This document shows, piece by piece, positions 31,230 through 43,844 of a stretch of DNA of 64,000 bases. The DNA is from Timema cristinae (lineage: Eukaryota > Arthropoda > Insecta > Phasmatodea > Timematidae). A program made the position numbers and the translations under genes. The stretch is from the NCBI GenBank assembly GCA_039000515.1, contig JBCFYV010000100.1, positions 51,178,587 to 51,242,586 of the forward strand. Reading direction: 5' to 3'. Numbering within the stretch: position 1 is the stretch's first letter; every line of letters begins with the position of its first letter. The notes beneath the pieces were generated by a model that did no database searches, was not told the DNA's origin, and saw only the letters and a list, made by a program, of their open reading frames with translations.

Positions 31230-33457
31230 GGTATATATGTCCAATATATCTATTTAATTTAAGAACTCTTTCAGGGTTGGATCCAGATCTCCTCATGAAA
31301 AAAATTATTTATTATAAATAATAATAATTAAAAACAAAATAAATTACTGAATATCTGCGGAAGAAAGAAAACGCTTACCTAATTTAAAGGACAAAACCAC
31401 CGCAGCGAAGTACTAGTTCTATTATCTCATATTAGCTCAACAACCAGATTTCAGTTATTTCATATTTTTACATTTTAGTTGGTAATATTGTTAAATTATC
31501 CTCCACCTGGTCCCGAGAGGGCCCAGGCTTCCCCCCCCTACCCCCATCGGAAGTACTGGATCTGCCCTTGAACACTTTAGAAGGGATGGTTATATTTAGA
31601 AACAAAACTGTTTTTGTGCTGATTTTGTATACCAGTCAAATAAGGATTTCCTTACTATTTAATAACAGTTAAAGCATTTATTTTTTTAATAAGTTGCATT
31701 ATGGTCACTATATTATTAAAAATGGAAAATGGTGTATCAAAGTCGAGATAATCTCCCTGACCATTTTTTCTTGTTACACATTCAAACAGATTAATTAAGT
31801 TATTTAGAGTTTAGTTAGATATATATGGACTCATCCTAAACATGTCATGTTGATTTTTATTAATTAAATTAAGTTAATAGATTTCTTATATCTAAATCAC
31901 TGCAGTTCAGATATTGAAAAAGTTAATCTTAAAGAATTGTGAGCGCAGACACTGGTCACTAAATATTTAATAATTAATTTACATGTGCATTTCCAAGTCT
32001 GTGTGTCACTTACTTTTAAACACTGTAGAAGCACTGGTATTGTATATTTGGTTCCAACACTCCCCATTGTTTGCAAAGCTGTGTACAATAAAAGGGGGGC
32101 GAGGTGGGGTAAGGGATTGCCGCTAACTGAACTAATGTATTAAGAGAGACAAGACAGCAACTTTTATCTCTCACTCTATTAGTTTGTCTTTCTTTTGACA
32201 AACATTCTGAAAGTGAGTTGTTTTAAAGAATTCTCACTTGGAAGCGCTGTTATCACTGGATATTTGAAGTTCTACCTGAATCGAGGGGTGCCACAAATCT
32301 CCCGTAAGACAGGGTACCTGTTATTTCTTTGTCTGTGCACGTGGTATAACTCAATTTACTCTTTAAGCTTATGTAGGTTTAATCTAGTACTTTAGACTAT
32401 TTTAAAATAAATATTGGTTATAAAAAACAATTTTATAACTTTTTGGTGATTTAAATATCTTCTTTATTTAAAATAAAGACCCAAAGTGGAGCTTTTTAAA
32501 AGGTTGCCGTAATTAAGAATTAAATATGGCGATTTGGTAAAGAGAATGGTTTATTTTGATGACGTTAATACACAACGCTAATATTTTTATTATTTTTATT
32601 ATTTAGCACCGCGTCTTACTAACCGTTCGGGTTATACGCTCACAACGCTAATAGTGTACGCTGGCTGAAGTTTAAAAAATAAATAACTTTCATTTGAAAC
32701 AAATATTTTATTTGCCTTTTTTTTAAGGTTTAAAAAAATAATAATTTGTTTATGGTTTGTAATGATCGGTTTCAAAAATATAAACGTGGAAATATAATAC
32801 ATTTTAATTTATAACTTTCTGCACTAGTGTTGTAAATGTTGTCAATATAACCTAAGAAAAAAAATAGAATTTGTATTATATTGAAAGTTCGTATAATTAA
32901 TAATGTAAAGACAAATCATTAAGTAATCCAAAAGGAGGTATTATTAATAGTCTATTTTAAATTTTTAATATCATAAACGTAAATCTTAATTCCATTATGG
33001 TAATAGTAGTGACATAAGCAATTTGCAAAATGGTAAACTACGCCTCTAAATTACAATTGAATAAATGAAATCTACTAGATAAACAGTGTAGAAATACTTT
33101 AATATCTTATCTTTATAATATCAGATTCAGACAAATTAATTAAATTAATTTATACTTTATTGAATGGACAGAGATAAGAAAATTTAACCAAACTAATTAT
33201 AGGTATATTTATAATTAAATAAGTTAAAGGCTAAAAATGAAACACAAATTGAAAACTCTTTGAACAAATTATTACTAAACGCTCAACAAAATTCACTTAC
33301 TAAAATCGCATTGTTGAATTACTCAAAAATCTTTTGTTAATAGGATAGTGTGGAGTTGTATTTAGTTTAAACCTTTTGAAAAGGGGCATGGCATTTCGAA
33401 GGATTAAGCCATTCGTGAAGTAAACATTTGGAATGTAAATAAGCAATTTAATATAAA
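31230..33457 (+). repeat. Module P, copy B (3' flank of P450 B)
   Basis: Homologous to 8790-11051, 39510-41841 and 55410-57690. Lacks the Foldback-like insertion (single CCATTCGTG at 33409-33417) and has a deletion of about 300 bases relative to copy A around 32975. Extra sequence at 32045-32160 is not seen in the other copies. Confidence 0.8.
32583..32640 (-). mobile_element. Severely 5'-truncated SINE-1 with target duplication
   Basis: A 58-bp insertion comprising the last 30-odd bases of SINE-1 (reverse: AGCGTATAACCCGAACGG, then AAGACGCG) plus an A/T tail of ATAATAAAAAT-like units. It is flanked by the 12-bp duplication CACAACGCTAAT (32571-32582 and 32641-32652). The other three module P copies have no insertion here, which proves retroposition with a defined tail. 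Confidence 0.85.
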
Positions 33458-35004
33458 TCAACCTCTAGGAACTATTCTGATGTTATAGCCATTCACTAAT
33501 TTTAGAGTTAGACTAAGAGTCCATCGATCTATTTCTTTCCTCTCACACGCCGGATGGACGGTGAAATGTCTCAGAACTGTCGCAAGAACTATCTTCATCT
33601 GGAACATGGCGTACTTGTAGCCAACACATTTTCTCAAACCGCCGGAAAACGGAAGAAAACTGTACGGATGTCGACCTTTGGAGCGCTCCGGTGAGAAGTT
33701 CTCCGGGTCGAACTCATCTGGGTTCGGGTAGATCTTTGGGTTGCGATGTAGAGAATAAATGTTAATTATTACGTCACAGTCTTTAGGTATAGTGTAGTTT
33801 GTTATTTTGATATCTTCAGTTGTATTTCTTGGTACGAATGGCCCCGCCGGATAGAGACGAAGCGATTCTTTTATAACTTGTTCGGTGTATTTAAGGTTGT
33901 TTAAATCCTCCATTGATACTGAACGCTCCACGTCATCTCCAAAAACAGCATCAAGTTCTTCTTGTACTTTCCTCTGAACATCCTGGTGGAATCCTAGTAG
34001 CATCATCGTGAAGCTAAGGCTGGTTGCAGTAGTTTCCATTCCTGCCATGATGGTCGAGTTTATTTCTCCTATGATTTCCTTCTTTGTTAAAACACATTCA
34101 TTATGTTCTATCATATGAATCATGGAATCTATTAGTGATGGTCTATCTTTATTGGGTGATCTATCTGAGGTCACTCTTGTTGATACTTTTTGATTGATTT
34201 TTTCACGGTACTCCTTCGTCTTCTTTATAAATATCTCGTTACTAAATGAATTCACGTAATTTGTACACTCCGTTATTTTCTTGTGGTACGATGTTAGACG
34301 AATTATAATTGGACTAAGCAGCCAAGGTTTGAAGAACATTTCTGTAAAAATGCCATTGACAGTATCAGTAGAATTGATATATTTTTCACTTATTTTTTCT
34401 TGAGCTTTCATTTCAAAATCTAAAACGGTTTCACATATACTATCAAAAGAAAATATGGTAAAATAATGATATATATCAATAATGTCTGTATTATTACACG
34501 TTCCTAACAAACGATTTACTAAGATTTTACTGTTTTTATTAAATACCTTAATAAAATATTCAAAATGACGGTATTGGAACGAAGAGAGAATAAACTTCCT
34601 GTGAATCCTCCATTGCTCCCCTCCAATTGCAAGTAAACCATCTCCTAACGGATATGAATCTATTATATTCTTTATTCTTTCCCTTCCTAAACATTTTTCA
34701 CTGTTCATTAATATTTCTAGATCACACGGGTCTGAAACAAATATTATTAAATACGATCCAGCCCAAAATCGACCTGTCGGAAAATATGTCCTTGTGAGAC
34801 TTACGAATTTTCTATATGAATCTTCTCGAGTCCAGGCCAAGACATCCAGGATATTTCCTATTAGTGGTATGCTTTAGGTCCTGGTATCTTACTCGCCAGT
34901 TTCCTGATATGTCTGCGCTGCCACCACAGTTTTAATAAATAGCCAATACCGATTAATATAGCGATTAAGATCAATACCACCGTATTCAACTTCACAATTG
35001 ACAT
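33458..35004 (-). pseudogene. CYP4-clan cytochrome P450, copy B (one frameshift)
   Basis: Same family as copy A. ATG at 35004, stop at 33458, 1547 bp. One base is missing near 34868 (GTGGTATGC where others read GTGGATATGC), which shifts the frame at about residue 46, in the proline-rich hinge. After that the frame is open for 460 codons to the natural stop. Key residues are kept: WRIHR of the C-helix (W132, R136), AGMETT at 321-326, E380 and R383 of ExxR, and haem ligand C460 in [10 protein letters not shown]. No introns. With only this lesion, it may be recently lost or a consensus error. The promoter resembles that of copy A. Confidence 0.85.
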
Positions 35005-35068
35005 TGTAAATGCTAATATTTAAAAATGGTTTTAAGTTTAAACTAAAATTCACCTTTTACAGTGTCTC

Positions 35069-35074
35069 TATATA
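35069..35074 (-). promoter_or_regulatory. TATA box, P450 copy B
   Basis: TATATA in CTCTATATAGGG, 65 bases before the ATG. The downstream half of the symmetrical CTCTATATAGAG has one change. Confidence 0.45.
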
Positions 35075-35794
35075 GGGCACAAACTTTATTTAAACTTTAC
35101 TAGCGTTCAGTTAATATTTCCCCCCTATTTATTCGCTTTCATACACCTTGATTTCTTAAAACTGGTTTACTAAGTCTGTGCTTAAACGTAAAATAATCAC
35201 CCAAGAAATGTAGTTGACCTCGAGAACACGTATGTAAAGTTTACTTACAATGTCTATGTCGTATTTTTTTTGTATTGACTAGTGCATAATAAATGGTGTA
35301 TACATTTAAAAAATCTTATTGTATGAAAGAAGCGTCAGATATGTATATGAAAATAAAAATCGCTTGACAAAATCTAAGCGCAGGAATTTACCTGTATTGA
35401 GAAAGGGGCCTTAGGGATTCATCCTTGAACCACTTAACTCTGTTGTTAGGGATTAGTTCAAATTTATTACAAATATTATACACTAAATATGAATGTTAAA
35501 AAATTAATATTCTTGTTCAATTGTGGAAATCATTTTGACTCAAGTTTTAAACTGAATTTTGAGTGTTATTAAAAGAAGTGCCTCTTTTATTGTCAGTCAA
35601 GTTTTAACGTTAAATCATCTTATTCACTCTTAATTATTTTAATTGAATTTCAACCAATCATTATTTAAATTATTTGCGGTTTCCCGACTGTGGCCTGTGT
35701 CAGTTTTTTATTCAAACCATACATTTTCCAATACGAACTTGCTGGGCCTATCGTAGATTCATAAGCCTTATAATATTACTTAAGACTTGGATAG

Positions 35795-35940
35795 GCACAA
35801 CATCCAGTCCCAAGACATTAATTGATCAATGTGAAAAGATAACCCATATTTTCATCAATGATAATATTCCGGCCATGACGGGAATTGATCGCGATACACT
35901 TAGCCCAGCAGGCAATCACGTTACCCACTGAGAAAAGAGG
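35795..35940 (-). repeat. SINE-2
   Basis: Same element as at 16110-16262, with the core AATATTATCATTGATG on the minus strand. Confidence 0.5.
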
Positions 35941-36686
35941 TTGGACCCTTTCAACCAATATTTGCTGTACCTATCAGCTACCACCACTCCTACTGTAGAT
36001 GTACTTTATTCCTGTTCACTTCTCACACAACATTATCGACTAACAGTGGCGGCTCGTGGCTAAAATTAGTGGTATTGCTGTTCTAGAAAATTACTAGCCT
36101 TTGTTTTAAAATTGTGTAAAAGGAAAAAAAAACATGTATAAAAAGAAAATTTATTCAGGAACTTGATAAAATCTTAACAAAAATAACCAAACTTTTTACT
36201 TACTTTAACTTAAATTGTTACAGTTCAATCACCTGGTAAACAGTACATTTATGTGAACGTAACTTATAACAAACAGTTAACTGTACGAGAGAGAGGTCAG
36301 TTATTTGACCAATAAATCGTTTATTAGAACCTTATAACTTAATATAAAATAATTACTTAGAGCGTAGCTGATAATTCGCACAGTAGCGGTTCTTGTCGCT
36401 GTGCGATGACGAATGAGACATGAAATATAAATAAAACCGTAATATCATCACTCTACAATAAATAAGGTCGCACTCTAGCCAGCATTATGTTCCGACACAA
36501 GTTTTAACCACGGTCCCATCAAGAAACTCGACATGGCTTCTGACCTCGCGCGGACAGTACTTGCCACACCTCACAAACCGGCGCACAAATAGCGCCAGTC
36601 TTCTGCCGGCGTCTAGACAAGTAAATTTCTTTGGCTCGCTCGAAAAGAAAAATGCCAACCTGAATAGTCACACGCACAATATTCCG

Positions 36687-37692
36687 CACACTCTACAAGA
36701 CTTTTAACTTCATCCATCCATCTTTTAAAACTAGGATCTTAGGAAGGCTGCTTAGGAAGCAGAATTACACTCAATCAGTCGTTACATTTAAGTCAAATAT
36801 TGATAAAACTGTGAGTAGTAAAACAATTTGGTCTTAACTGGAATTAGCATAAAATTATCTTCTACGGTTTTATCTCTGTCAAAATATAGTGTTAATGTTG
36901 AAAAGTGGGCTGCACGTTACGGTATAAATGCTTAGAAACCAAAAAGATTCTGGAAATGCGGTGAAGAAAAGCTCTTTGTGAATCTAATGGTTTAATTTAA
37001 TATTAGTTTCACAATAACTCTATTTCACGTGCATTTGTATTTTCCTGTGAGGTAACAACTGTCAATATTTCACCGAACAGAAGCTACAAACCTAGGCCAC
37101 AGACAAGTGTAGAATATAGTTTGTCAGAAGTTTTCTTACAATATTAAAATAAATATAGGATATAACTAAATACCATCATCATGAAAAAAGAGAAAAACCA
37201 TGTGAATTACAGACCAGGAAAGAAATCAAAATTGAACCTCACAAGAATAGAAATTGGAACAAGGAAAAAAACTGTGCATTGTGGGTTCTAGGCAGCTTAT
37301 TATTTGTCGTATAAAGACAATTTGGAGTTTGGTTGAAAATGTTATTAATATTATTGTTTAAATATTTGATCTAAAATCCCTTTAAATATTTTGATATTTG
37401 AACAATATTAAACTTTTAAATTCATTGCTTTTTAATTCGACAGTTTTAAAAATATATTTGTGGGACCTTATAATGCTCAAACATTACTAAACATTTATAA
37501 TATTGATAAATGTGTTCTCACATGAGCCATGAAATTGTGCAAATGATGCGAATTATCATAGATCCAACTGTTACAAAGTCATATATTCAGTACAAGCCGT
37601 GTACACACGCGGCTAATTTTAAAATAAGAGGTCAGTGTATGTCTTTGTGAACAATATAAATATAATGTACGATGAAATTTTGTATGATATAA
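36687..37692. other. Gene-free intergenic sequence
   Basis: No gene. 37263-37389 is the partner of the window's first 128 bases. The rest is not repeated elsewhere in the window. Confidence 0.6.
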
Positions 37693-37909
37693 AGTAGCCC
37701 CATGGCTTCATTGGTGCTGACTGACAGCTCACAGCTGACTTCTGACACTCAACATTTAGGTATATACCTAAATGTGGACTGTCATAAGAGACAGCTGCTA
37801 AACACATGTTTTTGCAGATCATATGGTTCGGCGTAAGGATACAAATTTGTTCGGTAACTTTTCAAAGCCGTCAGTTGTCAGTCAGCACCAATGAAACCAT
37901 GGGACTACT
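37693..37909. repeat. Inverted repeat with central 24-bp palindrome
   Basis: Outer arms of about 40 bp (GTAGCCCCATGGCTTCATTG on the left; its near reverse complement ends at 37909) enclose a perfect 24-bp palindrome at 37752-37775 whose half-site is ACATTTAGGTAT. It resembles a small MITE or foldback sequence. No target duplication recognised. Confidence 0.65.
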
Positions 37910-37953
37910 GTAGGCCTATTTATCTTTTACGTTCATATTTTTAACTGTTAAAT

Positions 37954-38745
37954 TCCAAACTTGCACAGGAAACTGATTTTAAACACGGCGGAAAGATCAA
38001 ATATGGAAATTATTGTAAGAATGACTGCACCGGATTCAACATAACATTTTCCTACAGAAAATGTTTCAAGTGATAGTTGAATGAATTCAGCAAATACATT
38101 ATAAGGATATTTATAGTTATTACTTAATTATTTCTTGATATTATATCTATACTTTTTAAAACTGTGAATTACAAATTTCTAGAGATACTAACTACAATCT
38201 GGCATACTTTGAACCCGTCTATTCCATGACAAAATCATTTGATGAGTTTCATTGTGACGTCACTACAGCAAACGAGTATTCGGATAAAATGTGAGTTGAA
38301 ATAACAAGTTTATTGTTGGACAAGAGAATATTCTCTACTCAATGCTTTTACACTCGTATAAGAGAACAAGTAGGCAATGACTGATAATATTTATTTTAGA
38401 CGTGTCTAGAGCAGTTTAGCTTTCGTTTGAAGTACTAGGTTATAAATCATATATATACACGTAAAAAAAATTGGCATAATATCTTTAAACATATTCAACA
38501 TTTTAATTTAAGACATTGATATATGGCACAAAAATATATAGAAATAATTGATTAATAAATTTGTTTAGTTAATTGATGTAATAAATCGAAATAGCAAATT
38601 AAAAGATATGATTAGGTTAACTTATGGTAATAACATATTGTCTAATTATGAACATTACTCATATAAAAAATAAATTCAGCATCAATTTAGCAATATATAA
38701 GGTGATGATAAGTTCAAAATACACAAAAAACCGTTAAAAAGGTGT
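37954..38745 (+). repeat. Duplicated intergenic segment
   Basis: Matches 24528-25341 in the same direction. Its last part (38515-38745) matches 5160-5410 in reverse. Confidence 0.75.
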
Positions 38746-38747
38746 CA

Positions 38748-41700
38748 TAAATAATATATACCTGATGTATTTTAAATAAGCCTTTTTGAACAATACTTAT
38801 ATTATTTTGAATTTCAAATGTTTATATCCAATCAAGATATAACCTCTGACTGATAAAACAATATGATGAATACATTTTTTCTTCGCAAATATATAACCTA
38901 TGGTCTCAATAATAATGGTTGGGTGGTATATAGGAACAGTCTACTTTCTACTGTCTAAATATCTAGATACATCTAAAATAAACTGTACGAAGGGCATTCA
39001 TTATAAGACATTTGCAACATTTACTAAAACTATTTTAATACATTCCAAAGTGAAGCTAAATGACATGTTTGATTTAAAGTGTCAATTCAGATATAATATA
39101 AAAATAGAGTTACGTTTTATCAATCTTGACAACCCTAAAAAAGTAATTATTTATTTAACTACTACCATTGTGCTATAACTATAGCTATGTTCATGGCATA
39201 TAACTTTTAAAGAATTTTTTAAAACAAATTTAATCTAACCTTGACGTGACAGAGTAGTAACTTTATGTGCTATTCCAATAAGTTACACAGTAGAATGACT
39301 GTATTGTTTAAAAGACGGTAATTTTAAGTATTTATAAATTTTTGGATCTGAAAAATTCTATATAAATTAAATACAGATTTCTCAAACTATTATCTTAACT
39401 TATGAAAGGTAGTGGCGGTCGTTAAACCAGAATTATTGGCCACCCCATCAACTTTCTTGTCTCTCTTACTCTCACAAAATAGTATTATAAATAATGTTAG
39501 TATACATATTCATAATATATTTAATTTAAGAACTCTTTCAGGGTCGGATCCAGAAAGGAGAGCGCAATCTCCTCATGAAAAAAATTATTTAGTATAAATA
39601 ATAATAATTAAAAACAAAATCAATTACTGTATATCTGTGTAAGAAAGAAAACGCTCACCTAATTTAAAGCACATGACCACCGCAGCGAAGTACTAGTTAT
39701 ACTATCACATAATAGCTCAACAACCAGATTTCAGTTAGTTCATCTTCTTACATTTTAGTTGGTAATATTGTTAAATCATAATCCACCTGGTCCCGCGAGG
39801 GTGCCCACTCTCTCTATTTCTCTCTCCCCCTCCCCAACGGAAGTACTGGATCTGCCCTTGAACACTTTAGAAGGGATGGTTCAATTTAAAAAGAAAACTG
39901 TTTTTGTGCGGATTTTGTATACCAGTCAAAAGAGGATTGCCTTACTATTTAATTCGTCTCCTTTAACTCTTAATTCCGCATTGAATACACTATATACCAT
40001 TTAATAACAACTAAAGCATTGCATTTTTAAAAAAATGAGTTGCATTATGGTCACTATATTATTAAAAATGGAAAATGGTGTATCAAAGTCGAGATACTCT
40101 CCCTGACCATTTTTTCTTGTTATACATTCAAACAGATTAATTAAGTTATTTAGAGTTTAGTTAGATATGTATGGACACATCCTAAACATGTCATGTTGAT
40201 TTTTATTAATTAAATTAAGTTAATAGATTTCTTGTATCCAAATGACTGCAGTTCATTCTAAAGAAAAGGTGAGTCTTAAATAATTGTGAGTGCAGAAGCT
40301 GGTCACTAAATATTTAATAATTCATTTACAGGTGCATTTCCAAGTCTGTGTGTCTCTTACTTTTAAACACTGTAGAAGCGCTCTCTCTCTATCAGTTTGT
40401 CTTTCTGATGAGAAACATTTTGAAAGTGAGTTGTTTTAAAGAATTCTCACTTGTAAGCGCTGTTATCACTGGATATTCTAAGTTCTACCTGAGTCGAGGG
40501 GTGCAAAAAATCTCCCGTAAGACAGGGTATCTGTTATTTCTTTGTCAGTGCACCCGGTATAACTTATTTTACTCTTTAAGATTATGTAAAATTAATCTAG
40601 TACTTTAGATTATTTTAAAATAAATATTGGTTATAAAAATGACATTTTTTAAAAACTTTTTGGTAATTTAAATATCTTATTTATTTAAATTAAAGAATCA
40701 AATAGTAGCTTTTAAAAAGTTTGCCGTAATTAAGAATTAAATATGGCTATTTGGTGAATAGACTTGTTTATTTTGATGACGTTAATACCGAACGCTAATA
40801 GTGTACAGTTGGTGAGTATAAAAAATAAATAACTTTTATTTGTCATTTTTGTTTAAGGTTTACAAAATAATAATTTGTTTATGGTTTCTAATGATCGGTT
40901 CCAATAATATAAACGTGGAAATATAATACATTTTATTTTATTGCTTTATCTATAGTTGTAGTTAATGTTGTCAATATGACCAAAGTGAAAATATTAAATT
41001 TCTATTACATTAAAAGTTCGTATGATTAATAATGTAATGAGTAATCATTAAGTAATCTAAAAGGAGGTATTATTAATGTTTATATTAAATTTTTAAGATA
41101 ATATATATAATAAATTAATCAAATAAAAAACATTTCTATGATGTCAAATGCCAGTTCCTTCCAACAAATGTCGGCAAATTCTACTGTTCTTCCTATAAAA
41201 ATTGGACTTACCAACAGTTCCAAAGAAACCACAGGTTAACAACACGACATGACCGGCGCACAGCCAGTGCACAGTCCTGTGAGTGTAAACTCATATTCCT
41301 GGTGTCACTACTACCAGACCATAAAGAATCCTGATTAATGGTTTTTCATAACATGTTTTACGTAAATATTAATTCCCATATGGCAATAGTAGTGACATAA
41401 GCAATTTGCAAAATTGTAAACTACACCTCTAAATTACAATTGAATAAATGAAATCTACGAGATAAACAGTGTAGAAATACCTTACTATCTTATCTTTATA
41501 ATATCAGATTTAGACAAATTAATTACATTAATTTTGATTTTATTGAATGGACAGAGATAAGAAAATTTAACCAAACTAATTATAGGTATATTTATAATTA
41601 AATACGTTAAAGGCTAAAAATGAAACACAACATGTTAACTCTTTGAACAAATCATTACTAAACGCTCAACAAAATTCACTTACTAAAATCGCATTGTTGA

Positions 41701-41841
41701 ATTACTCAAAAATCTTTTGTTAATAGAATAGTGTGGAGTTGTATTTCGTTTAAAACCTTTTGAAAAGGGGCATGGCATTTGGAAGGATTAAACCATTCGT
41801 GAAGTAAACATTTGGAATGTAAATAAGCAATTTAATTTAAT
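38748..41841 (+). repeat. Module P, copy C (3' flank of P450 C)
   Basis: Matches 8019-11051 and 54634-57690 and retains the empty Foldback target CCATTCGTG at 41793-41801. The same 61-codon GTG-started frame (39412-39597) is open here, but there is no ATG and no recognised domain. No gene supported. Confidence 0.8.
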
Positions 41842-43389
41842 TCAACCTCTAGGAACTATTCTGATGTTATAGCTATTCACTAATTTTAGAGTTAGACCAA
41901 AAGTCCATCGATCTATTTCTTTCCTATCACACGCCGGATGGACGGTGAAATGTCTCAGAACCGTCGCCAGAACTATCTTCATCTGGAACATGGCGTACTT
42001 GTAGCCAACACATTTTCTCAAACCGCCGGAAAACGGAAGAAAATTCTATAAATGTCGACCTTTGGAGCGCTCCGGTGAGAAGTTCTCCGGGTCGAACTCA
42101 TCTGGGTTCGGGTAGATCTTGGGATTGCGATGTAGAGAATATATACTAAACAATACGTCACAGCCTTTAGGTATAGTATAGTTTGTTATTTTGATATCTT
42201 CAGTTGTATTTCTTGGTACGAATGGCCCCGCCGGATAGAGACGAAGCGATTCTTTTATAACTTGTTCGGTGTATTTAAGGCGGTTTAAATCCTCCATTGA
42301 TACTGAACGCTCCACGTCATCTCCGAAAACAGCATCAAGTTCTTCTTGTACTTTCCTCTGAACATCTTGGTGGAATCCTAGTAGCATCATCGTGAAGCTG
42401 AGGCTGGTTGCAGTAGTTTCCATTCCTGTCATGATGGTCCAGTTTATTTCTCCAATGATTTCTTTCTTTGTTAAAACACATTCATTATGTTCTATCATGT
42501 GAATTATGGAATCTATTAGTGAAGGTCTATCTTTATTGGGTGAGCTATCTGAGGTCGCTCTTGTTGATACTTGTTGATTGAGTTTCTCACGGTACTCCTT
42601 CGTCTTCTTTATGAAGGGCTCGTTATCAAACGAATTCACGTAATTTGTACACTCCGTCATTATTTTGTGGTACGATGTTAGACGAATTACAATTGGATCG
42701 AGCAGCCAAGGTTTGAAGAACATTTGTGTGAAAATGCCATTGGCAGTATCAGTAGAATTGATATATTTTTCACTGGTTTTATCTTGATGGTTCATTTCAA
42801 GACCTAAAACGGTTTCACAGATACTACCAAAAGAAAATTTGGTAAAATAATGATATATATTAAAAGTGTCTCTATTATTACACGTTCTTACCAAACGATT
42901 TACTAAGATTTTACTGTTTTTATTAAATACCTTAATAAAATATTGAAAATGACTGTATTGGAACGAAGAAAGGATAAACTTCCTGTGAATCTTCCATTGC
43001 TCTCCTCCAATTGCAGGTAAACCATCTCCTAACGGATATTTATCTATCATATTCCTTACTCTTTCCCTTTCTAAACACTTATCACTGTTCATTAATATTT
43101 CTAGATCACGCGGATCCGAATCAAATATGAGTAAATACGGTCCAGCCCAGAATCGAAGTGTTGGAAAATATTTCCTTGTTAGACTTATGTATTTTCTATA
43201 TGAATCTTCTTGAGTCCAGGCCAAGACATCCTGGATATTTCCTATTAGTGGATATGCTTTAGGTCCTGGTATCTTATTCGCCAGTTTCCTGATATGTCTG
43301 TGCTGCCACCACAGTTTTAATAAAAAGCCAACACCGATAAATATAGCGATTAAGATCAATACCATAGTATTCAATTTCACAATTGACAT
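41842..43389 (-). pseudogene. CYP4-clan cytochrome P450, copy C (nonsense before haem loop)
   Basis: Full 1548-bp frame register from ATG 43389 (MSIVKLNTMV) to stop 41842-41844. An upstream in-frame ATG at 43401 would add MAFT, but the other copies support the second one. Codon 448 is TAG (42046-42048) where A and B encode Tyr in RHPYSF; neighbouring bases also differ, giving three altered codons in a row. The truncated product would keep anchor, C-, I- and K-helices and FDPENFSPE but lose C460, the haem ligand, so it cannot be a P450 enzyme. The sequence after the stop is still in frame and well conserved, so the loss looks recent. The I-helix reads TGMETT rather than AGMETT. Confidence 0.88.
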
Positions 43390-43844
43390 TGTAAATGCCA
43401 ATATTTAAGAAGGGTTTTGGGTTTAAACTAAAATTCACCTTTTTCGGTGACTCTATATTGAGCACAAACTTTATTTAAACTCTACTATAGTACAACTATT
43501 ATTCTCACTTCATTTATACGCTTTTATATACCTTGATTTTTTTTAAACGGGTCTATAAAGTTCTTGTGTTTAACAAGTATAATAATCAGCCAAATATTAA
43601 AACGGAAATGTTGTTGACCCCAAGAACACGTATGTAAAGTTTTTTCTCATGATTGTGTCAGTTTTTTTTTTTTTGTATTGACGTGTGCATAATAAATGTT
43701 GTATACATTAAAAAAAAAGTTATCGTTTGAAAGTGGTATAACACACACTTTTCAGGACAACTCCTTAAGGACCCAACAAATACCTTAACAAATAAAATAA
43801 AATATGACAAATGCTTTCTTTAAATCATAATATAAAGTTATTTT
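43390..43844 (+). repeat. P450 upstream region, D/E-type, short copy
   Basis: Matches the first 370 or more bases upstream of D and E (including TATAACACACA and GGACAACTCCTTAAGGA), then switches to module M at AATTTGGGGTGAT. Confidence 0.8.
43454..43459 (-). promoter_or_regulatory. TATA-like box, P450 copy C
   Basis: The plus strand reads CTCTATATTGAG in place of CTCTATATAGAG, so the minus-strand box is AATATA. Same position as in the other copies, one base changed. Confidence 0.35.

Larger units (their letters stand above)
35005..36686 (+). repeat. P450 upstream region, B-type, copy 2
   Basis: Matches 15331-17021. Shows the uninterrupted sequence across the Jockey 5' border (GCACACTC followed by TACAAGAC). 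Contains SINE-2 in reverse at 35795-35940. The 85-codon frame at 35674-35931 crosses the SINE and starts without ATG. Confidence 0.85.

Noticed and set aside
39412..39597. 61-codon frame conserved in three module P copies (also 8688-8873 and 55301-55486)
   Set aside because: It starts at GTG, has no ATG, and its conservation is explained by recent duplication. Copy B has lost part of it.
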